Source of the DNA: an uncultured Pelagimonas sp.
GTDB lineage: Bacteria; Pseudomonadota; Alphaproteobacteria; Rhodobacterales; Rhodobacteraceae
Length of the DNA: 64,000 bases
Direction of reading: 5' to 3'
NCBI RefSeq assembly: GCF_947498515.1
Contig: NZ_CANMKO010000002.1
Coordinates: 310,001-374,000 of the forward strand
The first letter of the stretch is position 1. Each line of letters begins with the position of its first letter. The position numbers were made by a program, and so were the translations under genes. Shown here piece after piece: positions 18,020-25,463 of this stretch. The notes beneath the pieces were generated by a model. The model was not told the DNA's origin. It searched no databases and was given only the letters and a program-made list of their open reading frames with translations.

Positions 18020-18034
18020 AAAGGGGTTGGCCCC

Positions 18035-18505
18035 TCATTCGACCTTTTCGTCGTCCACGACCGAAAACAATGTCGGCACCGCCGGACAGGGCGTCAGATC
18101 ATTTTTGACCACATCGGACAACCGTGTCTGGTGCAGGAACACATAGACATGCGCGCTTAACCCTTCCCACAAGCGGTTGGTCAAGGATTGCGCCCGGCTT
18201 CCCGACAAGCCCCCCGAGGCCCCCGCCCCTTTGTGCATCGCGTCAACGGTTTCATCCACCGCGGCCAGAATATCGGCGACCCGAATATCCGATGGCACCC
18301 GCGCCAGCCGGTACCCGCCCCCTGGTCCGCGTACTGATTCTACCAATCCAGCCCGCCGCAATTTGACAAAAAGCTGCTCAAGATAGGGGAGCGAGATGTC
18401 CTGACGCTTCGAAATATCGCCCAAGGTGACCAAGGCATCGGCGTTTTGCAGCGCAATATCTGTCAGGGCCACCATGGCATACCGGCCTTTTGTGCTTAGT
18501 TTCAT
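18035..18505 (-). CDS. iscR: Rrf2 family regulator IscR (Rhodobacter type)
   Basis: Winged-helix Rrf2 protein of 156 residues that heads the SUF operon. MKLSTKGRYAMVALTDIA and the recognition segment ISLPYLEQLFVKLRRAGLV, SVRGPGGGYRLAR are canonical. The cluster-binding loop is not: the three Cys and the His used by E. coli IscR are absent, and the only Cys in the protein is C140 near the C-terminus. R. sphaeroides IscR is known to bind an Fe-S cluster with an unusual, Cys-poor ligand set, so this is probably the same subtype. ATG 18505 fits family starts; a TTG or ATG further upstream would add nine residues. Confidence 0.92.
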   Translation of the reverse strand: MKLSTKGRYAMVALTDIALQNADALVTLGDISKRQDISLPYLEQLFVKLRRAGLVESVRGPGGGYRLARVPSDIRVADILAAVDETVDAMHKGAGASGGLSGSRAQSLTNRLWEGLSAHVYVFLHQTRLSDVVKNDLTPCPAVPTLFSVVDDEKVE

Positions 18506-18576
18506 GTCGGCCCACCCTTTTTGTTTCCCCAATGCGCCACTGGGCGGCTGATTTTCAGCTGCCCTTGCGCTAACAA

Positions 18577-18605
18577 TTGACCTTGGCGCGGCAATTGCCT
18601 ATCTG
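18577..18605 (+). promoter_or_regulatory. Sigma-70-like promoter toward the alpha/beta hydrolase gene
   Basis: TTGACC (18577-18582), a 17-bp spacer and TATCTG (18600-18605) on the plus strand. Transcription would begin near 18612, about 100 bp before the ATG at 18714. Confidence 0.4.
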
Positions 18606-18635
18606 CATCAAAGCCCAATCCCGGCATCGCCTGGA

Positions 18636-18652
18636 TTTAGAACCGTTCTAAG
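18636..18652. promoter_or_regulatory. Irr/ICE-like box TTTAGAACCGTTCTAAG
   Basis: Inverted repeat TTTAGAA-CCG-TTCTAAG, one base from the ICE consensus TTTAGAAnnnTTCTAAA bound by Irr in alphaproteobacteria. It lies about 130 bp upstream of iscR and downstream of the putative plus-strand promoter, so it fits iron/haem control of suf, of the divergent gene, or both. Confidence 0.65.
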
Positions 18653-18713
18653 GTGCCCAAGCGAATTCGTCAAGAATGTGCATGCACCCGTATCAGGAGC
18701 CCGTTACCGCCCT

Positions 18714-19367
18714 ATGCCCGAGGTCATTTTTCCTGGACCCGAAGGCCGCCTCGAAGGCCGCTACCACCCGCAAAAAGACCGCGACGCACCTATTGCGATC
18801 GTGCTGCACCCGCATCCGCAATTTGGCGGCACCATGAACAACAAGGTCGTGTATAATCTGCACTATGCCTTTTACAACATGGGCTTTACCGTTTTGCGGT
18901 TCAACTTCCGTGGCGTCGGCCGCAGCCAAGGTGAATATGACCAAGGTGTTGGCGAATTGTCCGATGCGGCGTCGGCGCTCGATTACCTGCAATCGATGAA
19001 CAACAACTCCAAGCATTGCTGGGTAGCTGGCTTCTCGTTTGGGGCATGGATCGGTATGCAGCTGTTGATGCGTCGCCCGGAAATCACCGGCTTCGTATCC
19101 GTGTCGCCCCCCGCCAATATGTATGACTTTTCGTTCTTGGCACCCTGCCCAAGCTCCGGTTTGATCATCAACGGCAAAGCCGACCGTGTGGCCCCGCCTA
19201 CGGACACAACGGCCTTGGTCAACAAGCTGCATGAACAAAAGGGCATCACGGTCACCCATGAAGAAGTCGACGGTTCCGGCCACTTCTTTGAGGAGCCTTA
19301 CATGGATCCGATGATCGATACCGTGACCGGCTACGTCAAACGGCGCCTGACTGAAAACACCCGCTAA
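18714..19367 (+). CDS. Alpha/beta hydrolase
   Basis: Serine-hydrolase fold protein of 217 residues starting MPEVIFPGPEGRLEGRYHP. LHPHPQFGGTMNNKVVYNL is the oxyanion-hole region. The nucleophile elbow is GFSFGAWIG (a GxSxG variant, Ser in FSF). The acid is probably in GKADRVAPP and the His in GSGHFFEE. It resembles the CocE/NonD-related small hydrolases of alphaproteobacteria, whose substrates are unknown. The ribosome site AGGAG is 13 nt away, longer than ideal. It diverges from iscR and shares its regulatory region, so an iron-linked role is possible. Confidence 0.85.
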   Translation: MPEVIFPGPEGRLEGRYHPQKDRDAPIAIVLHPHPQFGGTMNNKVVYNLHYAFYNMGFTVLRFNFRGVGRSQGEYDQGVGELSDAASALDYLQSMNNNSKHCWVAGFSFGAWIGMQLLMRRPEITGFVSVSPPANMYDFSFLAPCPSSGLIINGKADRVAPPTDTTALVNKLHEQKGITVTHEEVDGSGHFFEEPYMDPMIDTVTGYVKRRLTENTR

Positions 19368-19373
19368 TCCTAT

Positions 19374-19396
19374 CGGGCCGCGCCTTTTGCGGCCCG
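19374..19396 (+). promoter_or_regulatory. Intercistronic hairpin
   Basis: CGGGCCGC and GCGGCCCG form a perfect 8-bp stem around GCCTTTT, 7 bp after the hydrolase stop. The absence of a T run suggests an RNA-stability or attenuation element rather than a full terminator. Confidence 0.4.
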
Positions 19397-19421
19397 CACT
19401 TTGCCCAAAACAGAGGCTGAT

Positions 19422-19703
19422 ATGTCTGTTGTAGAAGAACTCTCTGATAAGCTTGCACAAGACGTCATTAAGGCGATGGATGCATTGGGAGACGAACAGT
19501 TACCCGATCAGGTCGCGAATGTTTTAGGGGCCTCGTCTCCGAGCTCAGAAGAGATTTTCCGTGCGGCGGTGCGCATTCGGCTTGCCGAACGCCGCGCCCG
19601 ATTGTTCCTAAACGACCATGTCAAAACGGCGCTTGAGGCCAAAAAACAGGGCCAAGAAGCCCCCAAAGCCCTTGCCCCCGGTACTGATAACGAACACCTC
19701 TAA
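19422..19703 (+). CDS. Conserved small hypothetical protein
   Basis: A 93-residue soluble protein starting MSVVEELSDKLAQDVIKAMD after an AGAGG site. It is strongly helical and charged (EEIFRAAVRIRLAERRARLF at about residues 43-62), with a disordered Ala/Pro-rich tail. There are no catalytic motifs. It lies between the hydrolase and an HD-domain gene on the same strand, 36 bp before the latter, so a shared transcript is likely. Function unknown. Confidence 0.7.
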   Translation: MSVVEELSDKLAQDVIKAMDALGDEQLPDQVANVLGASSPSSEEIFRAAVRIRLAERRARLFLNDHVKTALEAKKQGQEAPKALAPGTDNEHL

Positions 19704-19739
19704 GGCGGGGGGCCCCTGCCCGATTGTAAAGGACAGGAC

Positions 19740-20330
19740 ATGAGTTCCAACCGCTTAGACGATCAGATGGCGTTTCTGGTCGAGATTGACCGTTTAAAGT
19801 CGGTCAACCGCGCAACCACATTGTGTGATGGCTCACGTCGCGAAAACAGTGCCGAGCATAGCTGGCATGTGGCTTTATATGCGCTGACTTTGGCGGATCA
19901 GGCCCCAGAAGGTTGCGACATAAATCGCGTTATCCAGATGCTTTTGCTACATGATTTGGTGGAAATTGACGCGGGCGATGCGCCAGTTTTTGGCGATCAT
20001 GACATGGCAGCAATCGAAACGGCAGAACAGGCCGCCGCGGATCGGATTTTTGGTTTGCTTCCCAACGATATCGGCGCAAAATTTCGCGCCATCTGGGATG
20101 AGTTTGAAGCCAACACGACGCCGGAAGCGCAATTTGCCAAATCGCTGGATCGCATGGTGCCACCGGTTCAAAACCTGCAATCTGGTGGTGGGTCTTGGGT
20201 CGATTACAAGGTGGATTGGCAGATGTTTTCTGCTCGTGTCGGCCACAAGATTGAAAACGGCGCACCGGGGTTGTGGGCGTGGATGGCCCCCAAGGCGCAG
20301 GCCTTTTTGAACCGCTTAAACAACAAGTAA
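19740..20330 (+). CDS. HD-domain phosphohydrolase (YfbR/HDDC2-like)
   Basis: Metal-dependent HD protein of 196 residues. The ligands are in ENSAEHSWHVALYAL (first His, about residue 41), LLLHDLVEIDAGD (HD pair, about residues 70-71) and SLDRMVP (final Asp, about residue 137). This spacing is that of the YfbR/HDDC2 5'-deoxynucleotidases, which dephosphorylate dNMPs. AAAGGACAGGAC precedes the ATG. A strong terminator follows 22 bp downstream. Confidence 0.87.
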   Translation: MSSNRLDDQMAFLVEIDRLKSVNRATTLCDGSRRENSAEHSWHVALYALTLADQAPEGCDINRVIQMLLLHDLVEIDAGDAPVFGDHDMAAIETAEQAAADRIFGLLPNDIGAKFRAIWDEFEANTTPEAQFAKSLDRMVPPVQNLQSGGGSWVDYKVDWQMFSARVGHKIENGAPGLWAWMAPKAQAFLNRLNNK

Positions 20331-20351
20331 TCACGCCACTCATCGTTGGAC

Positions 20352-20377
20352 CGAGGGGCCAGCCCCTCGTTTTTTTT
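20352..20377 (+). terminator. Rho-independent terminator
   Basis: CGAGGGGC and GCCCCTCG pair across a 2-nt loop and are followed by eight T. It closes the plus-strand hydrolase-HD unit and faces the convergent DUF1801 gene. Confidence 0.9.
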
Positions 20378-20392
20378 CGCAATGTGAAAGGG

Positions 20393-20821
20393 TTACGTCG
20401 CGGTGATCGGCCAGCGGCGCTGGAGGTCTTCTAGCCCGGCTTGGATCAACTCGCCCAGGACATCAAGGTCGACGCGATTTAGGGCACCAAGGTACAAGCA
20501 TGATTTTCCCAGCTTATGCGGGCCGAGCCGGGACAGAATGTCAGAGAAATCCGCATAGCCCGGCATGATGTAGACGACCATCTTGGCCTTACGCGGTGCA
20601 AAACCAGTGGCAAGGAATTCGCCATCACGGCCGCTGTCATAGACATAATGATAGCTGCCGTAACCAACGATGCTTTCGCCCCACATTCGCGGTTGCCAGC
20701 CGGTGGCCTTTTGAAACACCTCATCCAAAACCAGGGCGTCGGCTTTGCGCCGGTCGGGCGCAACGGATGACAAATAGTCACCCACCGATGCCGTGGTCAT
20801 TTTCGTTTTGTTGCCTGCCAT
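20393..20821 (-). CDS. DUF1801 family protein
   Basis: A 142-residue YdhG/YjbR-like fold protein. Typical DUF1801 pieces are TASVGDYLSSVAPDRRKADAL at the start, the central MWGESIVGYGSYHYVYDSGRDGEF and APRKAKMVVYIMPGYADF. It then has the LGKSCLYLGALNRVDLDVLGELI end. The family has no known activity. It lies 17 bp downstream of lpdA and is probably its co-transcribed tail gene. GGGAG lies 5 nt before the ATG. Confidence 0.85.
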   Translation of the reverse strand: MAGNKTKMTTASVGDYLSSVAPDRRKADALVLDEVFQKATGWQPRMWGESIVGYGSYHYVYDSGRDGEFLATGFAPRKAKMVVYIMPGYADFSDILSRLGPHKLGKSCLYLGALNRVDLDVLGELIQAGLEDLQRRWPITAT

Positions 20822-20838
20822 ATCCTCTCCCTTTCAGG

Positions 20839-22233
20839 TCAGAAATGAATGGCCTTTCCAAAGGCATCTAGAACCGATTCATGCATCATTTCCGACAGGG
20901 TTGGATGCGGGAACACCGTGTTCATCAGGTCCTCTTCTGTTGTTTCCAACTGGCGGCCAACAACATAGCCTTGGATCAATTCCGTCACCTCGGCGCCTAC
21001 CATATGCGCGCCCAAAAGCGCCCCGGTTTTGGCGTCAAACACCGTTTTGACCATGCCTTCGGGTTCACCAAGCGCGATGGCCTTGCCGTTGCCGATAAAC
21101 GGGAAACGTCCGACTTTGACCTCGTAACCCTGCTCTTTCGCCTGTGCTTCGGTCAGGCCGACGCTGGCCACCTGTGGGTGACAATAGGTGCAACCGGCAA
21201 TGCTATCTGGATCAACCGCATGGGGTTTGCCACCGGCGATCAGCTCGGCAACCATCACCCCTTCGTGGCTGGCCTTGTGGGCAAGCCACGGGGCCCCCGC
21301 AACGTCACCAATCGCAAAGAGGCCTTCAACACCGGTTCGGCAATATGGGTCGGTCACGACATGCGTTCTGTCTACACGGACACCAAGGGCCTCAAGCCCC
21401 AAGCCTTCGACATTTCCGACAATTCCAACCGCAGAAATGACCGTATCAAAGGTCTCTTTTGCAGTTTTACCACCTTGCTCAATATGAGCCGTGACCTGCC
21501 CTTTGCCACGGTCCAACTGTTTGACCATGGCCTTTTCGCGGATCGTCATCCCTTGTTTGACGAACTGCTTTTTGGCAAAGGCGCTGATTTCGGCATCTTC
21601 GACCGGCAAAACACGGTTCATGACCTCAACCACGGTCACATCGGCCCCCAGTGTGTTGAAAAAGCTGGCGAATTCAATTCCGATTGCACCCGATCCAATC
21701 ACCAAAAGCTTTTTCGGCATCCGTGGCGGATTAAGCGCGTGTTTGTAGGCCCAAACCAGATCGCCGTCGGCCTCAAGCCCCGGAAGTTCGCGCGCCCGCG
21801 CGCCCGTCGCGAGAACGATGTTCTTGGCGCTTAACTCTTCGGATCCCTTGTCGGTTTTGACGCTCACCCGTCCCTTTTGCGGGATCGTAGCCTCACCAAT
21901 GATCACCGTGACCTTGTTCTTTTTCAGCAAATGACCGACGCCACCAGATAACTGTTTGGCCACACCGCGCGAGCGTTTCACAACCGCATCTAAATCATAG
22001 CCAAGCCCTTCGGCCTTGAGACCAAATTCCTTGGCGCGGTGCATAAGGTGAAAAACTTCGGCGGATCGCAACAGGGCTTTGGTGGGGATACAGCCCCAAT
22101 TGAGACAAATGCCGCCCAAATGCTCGCGTTCGACAACGGCCACCTTTAGGCCCAGTTGCGCGCCACGAATGGCCGCCACATAGCCGCCGGGGCCCGCCCC
22201 GATCACGATCATGTCGAATTGCTGTGCGGCCAT
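20839..22233 (-). CDS. lpdA: Dihydrolipoyl dehydrogenase (E3)
   Basis: FAD disulfide oxidoreductase of 464 residues that reoxidises dihydrolipoamide in 2-oxoacid dehydrogenase or glycine-cleavage complexes. FAD motif IVIGAGPGGYVAAIRGAQLG at the N-terminus, the redox pair in GGICLNWGCIPTK (about residues 40-45), the NAD-binding VIGSGAIGIEFASF and the catalytic His-Glu in FPHPTLSEMMHES are all present. The start is set by AGGAGG 5 nt before ATG 22233. No E1 or E2 gene is adjacent, so it may be a shared or second E3. A DUF1801 gene follows. Confidence 0.95.
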   Translation of the reverse strand: MAAQQFDMIVIGAGPGGYVAAIRGAQLGLKVAVVEREHLGGICLNWGCIPTKALLRSAEVFHLMHRAKEFGLKAEGLGYDLDAVVKRSRGVAKQLSGGVGHLLKKNKVTVIIGEATIPQKGRVSVKTDKGSEELSAKNIVLATGARARELPGLEADGDLVWAYKHALNPPRMPKKLLVIGSGAIGIEFASFFNTLGADVTVVEVMNRVLPVEDAEISAFAKKQFVKQGMTIREKAMVKQLDRGKGQVTAHIEQGGKTAKETFDTVISAVGIVGNVEGLGLEALGVRVDRTHVVTDPYCRTGVEGLFAIGDVAGAPWLAHKASHEGVMVAELIAGGKPHAVDPDSIAGCTYCHPQVASVGLTEAQAKEQGYEVKVGRFPFIGNGKAIALGEPEGMVKTVFDAKTGALLGAHMVGAEVTELIQGYVVGRQLETTEEDLMNTVFPHPTLSEMMHESVLDAFGKAIHF

Positions 22234-22306
22234 ACGCCCCTCCTGATTTGGCATTCCTTAGGACGCTAGCGCAGGGGGGGCGGTGCCGCAACAGGCAGGC
22301 CGTTTA

Positions 22307-22891
22307 TCAAGCCGCCTGTTTTTCCTGAAGCTGGCGCAGGGTTAGGCCATAGCCTCCCTGATCGACATAGCTTTGCTCGGCTGCGGTAAAGCGCCGGTCT
22401 AGCGCTTCGTTGCGATAGGGGAAGCGGCCAAATTGGCGGATGACTTCACGGTGCACTTGCGCGTGCAACAAGTTGCCCTCGCCCGCTTGTGGCATCCGCT
22501 CTTTCATCAGGCGCACACAACGATCCTGATCACAGAGGTTTTCCGAATGCATCAACGGCAGATAAAAGAACTGGCGCGCGGGTTCATCAATCTTAAGATC
22601 CCAACCGCGTTTGATCGCCTGTTTGGCGGCCGCAAGTGCTACCCGATCAGAGGCAAATGCTTTGCGGTTGCCACGGAACATGTTGCGGCTGAATTGATCC
22701 ATCAAGAGGATGTAAGCCAAAGCCCCGCTTGGATAGGTCAACCACAGGGCATAGCGCCCGTCCATCGCCCCCTCCCAGGTGCTTTGAAACCGCTCACGGA
22801 TCGTTTGATCCAGCGCGTCATTTTGGATGTACCAGTCTTTCGGCTCAACCTCATCAAGCCAAAACGACAGAATCTCCTCGGGGGATGACAT
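22307..22891 (-). CDS. DUF924 family protein
   Basis: A 194-residue helical protein starting MSSPEEILSFWLDEVEPKDWY. The DUF924 signature is visible as LILMDQFSRNMFRG-type sequence (LLMDQFSRNMFRGNRKAFA), FFYLPLMHSENLCDQDRCV and IRQFGRFPYRNEALDR. The fold is TPR-like; no activity is known. GGAGG lies 9 nt before ATG 22891, which rejects a start 11 codons earlier. It is on the same strand as lpdA, 73 bp upstream of it. Confidence 0.88.
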   Translation of the reverse strand: MSSPEEILSFWLDEVEPKDWYIQNDALDQTIRERFQSTWEGAMDGRYALWLTYPSGALAYILLMDQFSRNMFRGNRKAFASDRVALAAAKQAIKRGWDLKIDEPARQFFYLPLMHSENLCDQDRCVRLMKERMPQAGEGNLLHAQVHREVIRQFGRFPYRNEALDRRFTAAEQSYVDQGGYGLTLRQLQEKQAA

Positions 22892-23009
22892 AATTTTTCC
22901 TCCTGCTCCCACGCTACGCAACATTGTTGCCCCGCAAATATATTAACGCGCAATGAATCTTCAACCCAAGTCACGAATTCTGTCAGTTTCTAACACAACT
23001 TACGCGATT

Positions 23010-24275
23010 TCAGTCGCCAGCGGCCTCATCGTCCAACTCTTCCGCAACTTCGATGGCGTATTCCTGTGCCACCTCGACCGCGATGGGCGTCGCGGCAGGG
23101 GACAGAGCGGTATAAAGACCGGTGTCTTCGACGGAAATGGCGTCGCGTTGCGTCATTCGGAACAACGCGTAGCAAGACATCAAGGTGAGCAAAACGAGGA
23201 TCAAGAGAAAGAACCCCGGAGGTCCGACCATCGCCATGGCCCAACCAATCACCAGTGGTCCAGCGATGGCCCCAAGCCCGTTCACAAATAGCAACCCCGC
23301 TGATGCGCTGGCCATGTCAGAGGAGTCCAAATGGTCGTTTGCGTGGGCAATCAATAATGAGTACAAAGGGTTAGCAGACCCGCCAATCGCAAATGCCGCC
23401 GCCAATAGAATGCCAAACGAACTTCCAAACATCATGGCAATCAAAGCCGCCACGGCCCCGATGGCGGCGCTAGCAAAGATCAACAACCTCCGGTCCATCC
23501 GGTCGGACATCCAGCCAATCGGATATTGCAGCACCAGCGCGCCAATATAGAAAGACGCGATAAAGAGCGAAATTTGCGCCAAGGACAGGCCCGCTTCGGC
23601 GGCGTAAACCGCGGCCATCCCGAATTGAGCGGCGAAGACGCCACCCAACAAGTACATGCCAACCACCCCAAGTGGCGAGTAGCCATAGAGTTCACGAAGC
23701 GTCATTGGCTTGGTCGATTCAAAAGCAGGTGTAGGTGAAATCGACAGCAAAATCGGCGCAAATGCCACACTAACGAGAACCGATGGGATCACGAACAGCA
23801 AGAAACCGCTTTCATCAGGCACCAACAAAAGCCCCTGCGCGGCGATAACCCCGGCCATTTGGACAATCATATAGGCCGAAAGCGTCTGACCACGGGTTTC
23901 ATTGCTGGCACTGTCGTTCAGCCAGCTTTCCGCAGTCACATAGACACCGCAAAAGCAAAACCCGATGATTACCCGCCCCGCCGTCCAAGCAAAGGGATCG
24001 ACAACGGCGGGAAACAAGATCAACACCGCCGAGACCAATGACCCAAGCGCCGCAAACACCCGCACATGGCCGACCCGGCGGATCATGCCCGGCGTCACGC
24101 GGCTGGCAATTAAGAAACCGGCGAAATACCCCGACATCACAATCGACATCATGCCGGTCGAAAACCCCGCCTCGGGTCCACGCACCCCAAGCAACGACCC
24201 TTGCAGGCCATTGCCCAGCATCAAGAGCAACATGCCCAACAACAAAGCCCAAGAATTCTTCAACACGTCCAGCAT
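23010..24275 (-). CDS. MFS transporter (YcaD-like)
   Basis: Twelve-helix major-facilitator protein of 421 residues, starting MLDVLKNSWALLLGMLLLM after GAGGG. An MFS loop 2-3 element is seen in RVTPGMIRRVGHVRVFAALG, and the 8-9 counterpart in GWMSDRMDRRLLIFASAAIG. The acidic C-terminal tail (AQEYAIEVAEELDDEAAGD) is cytoplasmic and unusual. It resembles the YcaD/YfkF branch, whose substrates are unknown. It lies downstream of queA, separated by a hairpin. Direction (uptake or efflux) cannot be judged. Confidence 0.87.
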   Translation of the reverse strand: MLDVLKNSWALLLGMLLLMLGNGLQGSLLGVRGPEAGFSTGMMSIVMSGYFAGFLIASRVTPGMIRRVGHVRVFAALGSLVSAVLILFPAVVDPFAWTAGRVIIGFCFCGVYVTAESWLNDSASNETRGQTLSAYMIVQMAGVIAAQGLLLVPDESGFLLFVIPSVLVSVAFAPILLSISPTPAFESTKPMTLRELYGYSPLGVVGMYLLGGVFAAQFGMAAVYAAEAGLSLAQISLFIASFYIGALVLQYPIGWMSDRMDRRLLIFASAAIGAVAALIAMMFGSSFGILLAAAFAIGGSANPLYSLLIAHANDHLDSSDMASASAGLLFVNGLGAIAGPLVIGWAMAMVGPPGFFLLILVLLTLMSCYALFRMTQRDAISVEDTGLYTALSPAATPIAVEVAQEYAIEVAEELDDEAAGD

Positions 24276-24344
24276 GGCACCCTCACCGGTTCGAAAACAG
24301 ACCCCGACCGCTAGGGCGTTGATCCGGATTCGACTGTGCCACAA

Positions 24345-24369
24345 ACGACATGTTTTGTGAAAATGTCGT
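24345..24369 (-). terminator. Inverted repeat after queA
   Basis: ACGACAT and ATGTCGT (7 bp) flank an 11-nt A/T-rich loop that can extend the pairing (TTT with AAA). On the minus strand it is followed by TTTG. Its place between the queA stop and the MFS gene suits a weak terminator. Confidence 0.45.
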
Positions 24370-24387
24370 CTTTGGGACAGGTCCCGC

Positions 24388-25446
24388 CTATTTGCGAGGC
24401 GGCGGGATCAAAAGTGAGGCGTCGCCATAACTGAAAAAGCGGTATTTCGCGGCGATGGCATGATCATAGATGTCGAGAATACGATCGTGCCCAACCAAGG
24501 CGGCGACCAGCATCATCAAAGTGGATTTCGGCAGGTGGAAATTGGTCATCAACGCGTCGGCGACGTGGAATTCAAAACCGGGATAGATGAAAATGTCGGT
24601 CACACCTTCATAAGCTTTGAGTTCGCCATCTTGTGCGGCGGTTTCGATCAATCGCAGAGCGGTTGTGCCCACCGGAATGACCCGCCCCCCGGCGGCTTTG
24701 GTCGCGGTGATCTCATCCACAACCGCCTGAGACACCTGCCCCCATTCGCCATGCATTTTGTGGGTGGTGATGTCATCAACCTTGACCGGAAGGAACGTCC
24801 CTGCCCCGACATGCAGCGTCACATGAGAAAATTCGACGCCTTTAGCCCGCAATAGTGCCAGCAACGCATCATCGAAATGCAGCGATGCCGTTGGCGCGGC
24901 TACGGCACCGGTGTTGCGGGCCCATACCGTTTGATAATCATCATGGTCTTGTGCATCGGCCGGGCGTTTTGCGGCGATATAGGGCGGCAAGGGCATCGCG
25001 CCCGCCACATTCAACGCGGCATCAAAATCGTCACCACTTAGGTTGAACCGTAAATGCCCCTGCCCGTCTTCCTTGCTTTCTAAACTCGCGGTCAACTCAT
25101 CGGAAAAGCGAACCTCTTCGCCCTCTTTGATCTTTTTCAACGGCTTGACCAAAGCCGCCCATGTGCCGTCGGCGCGGGGTTCTAGAAGGGTCACTTCGAT
25201 CTTGGCTTCGGTTTCGCCCTGTGCGCTTGTCCGGCGGCGAATACCGCTTAGCCGCGCCGGGATCACCCGCGTGTCATTTAGCACCAACCGGTCCCCCGGC
25301 CGTAGCCAGTTAACCAGATCGGTCACCACCTGATCGTGGATCGAGGCGCCATCCGCCACCAAAAGACGCGCCGAAGATCGCGGCCGGGCGGGCCGTGTGG
25401 CGATCAACTCTTCTGGAAGATCGAAATCAAAATCACTCAACTGCAT
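24388..25446 (-). CDS. queA: S-adenosylmethionine:tRNA ribosyltransferase-isomerase QueA
   Basis: Enzyme of queuosine biosynthesis that transfers the ribosyl part of SAM to preQ1-modified tRNA. 352 residues, full length. Typical segments are [21 protein letters not shown] at the N-terminus (first 20: [20 protein letters not shown]), [31 protein letters not shown] and [19 protein letters not shown], with a final GDASLLIP. It lies 17 bp downstream of the AsmA-like gene on the same strand, so they probably share a transcript. No tgt or preQ1 riboswitch is in the window. Confidence 0.96.
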   Translation of the reverse strand: MQLSDFDFDLPEELIATRPARPRSSARLLVADGASIHDQVVTDLVNWLRPGDRLVLNDTRVIPARLSGIRRRTSAQGETEAKIEVTLLEPRADGTWAALVKPLKKIKEGEEVRFSDELTASLESKEDGQGHLRFNLSGDDFDAALNVAGAMPLPPYIAAKRPADAQDHDDYQTVWARNTGAVAAPTASLHFDDALLALLRAKGVEFSHVTLHVGAGTFLPVKVDDITTHKMHGEWGQVSQAVVDEITATKAAGGRVIPVGTTALRLIETAAQDGELKAYEGVTDIFIYPGFEFHVADALMTNFHLPKSTLMMLVAALVGHDRILDIYDHAIAAKYRFFSYGDASLLIPPPRK

Positions 25447-25463
25447 AGCGCAACTCGCTGATA

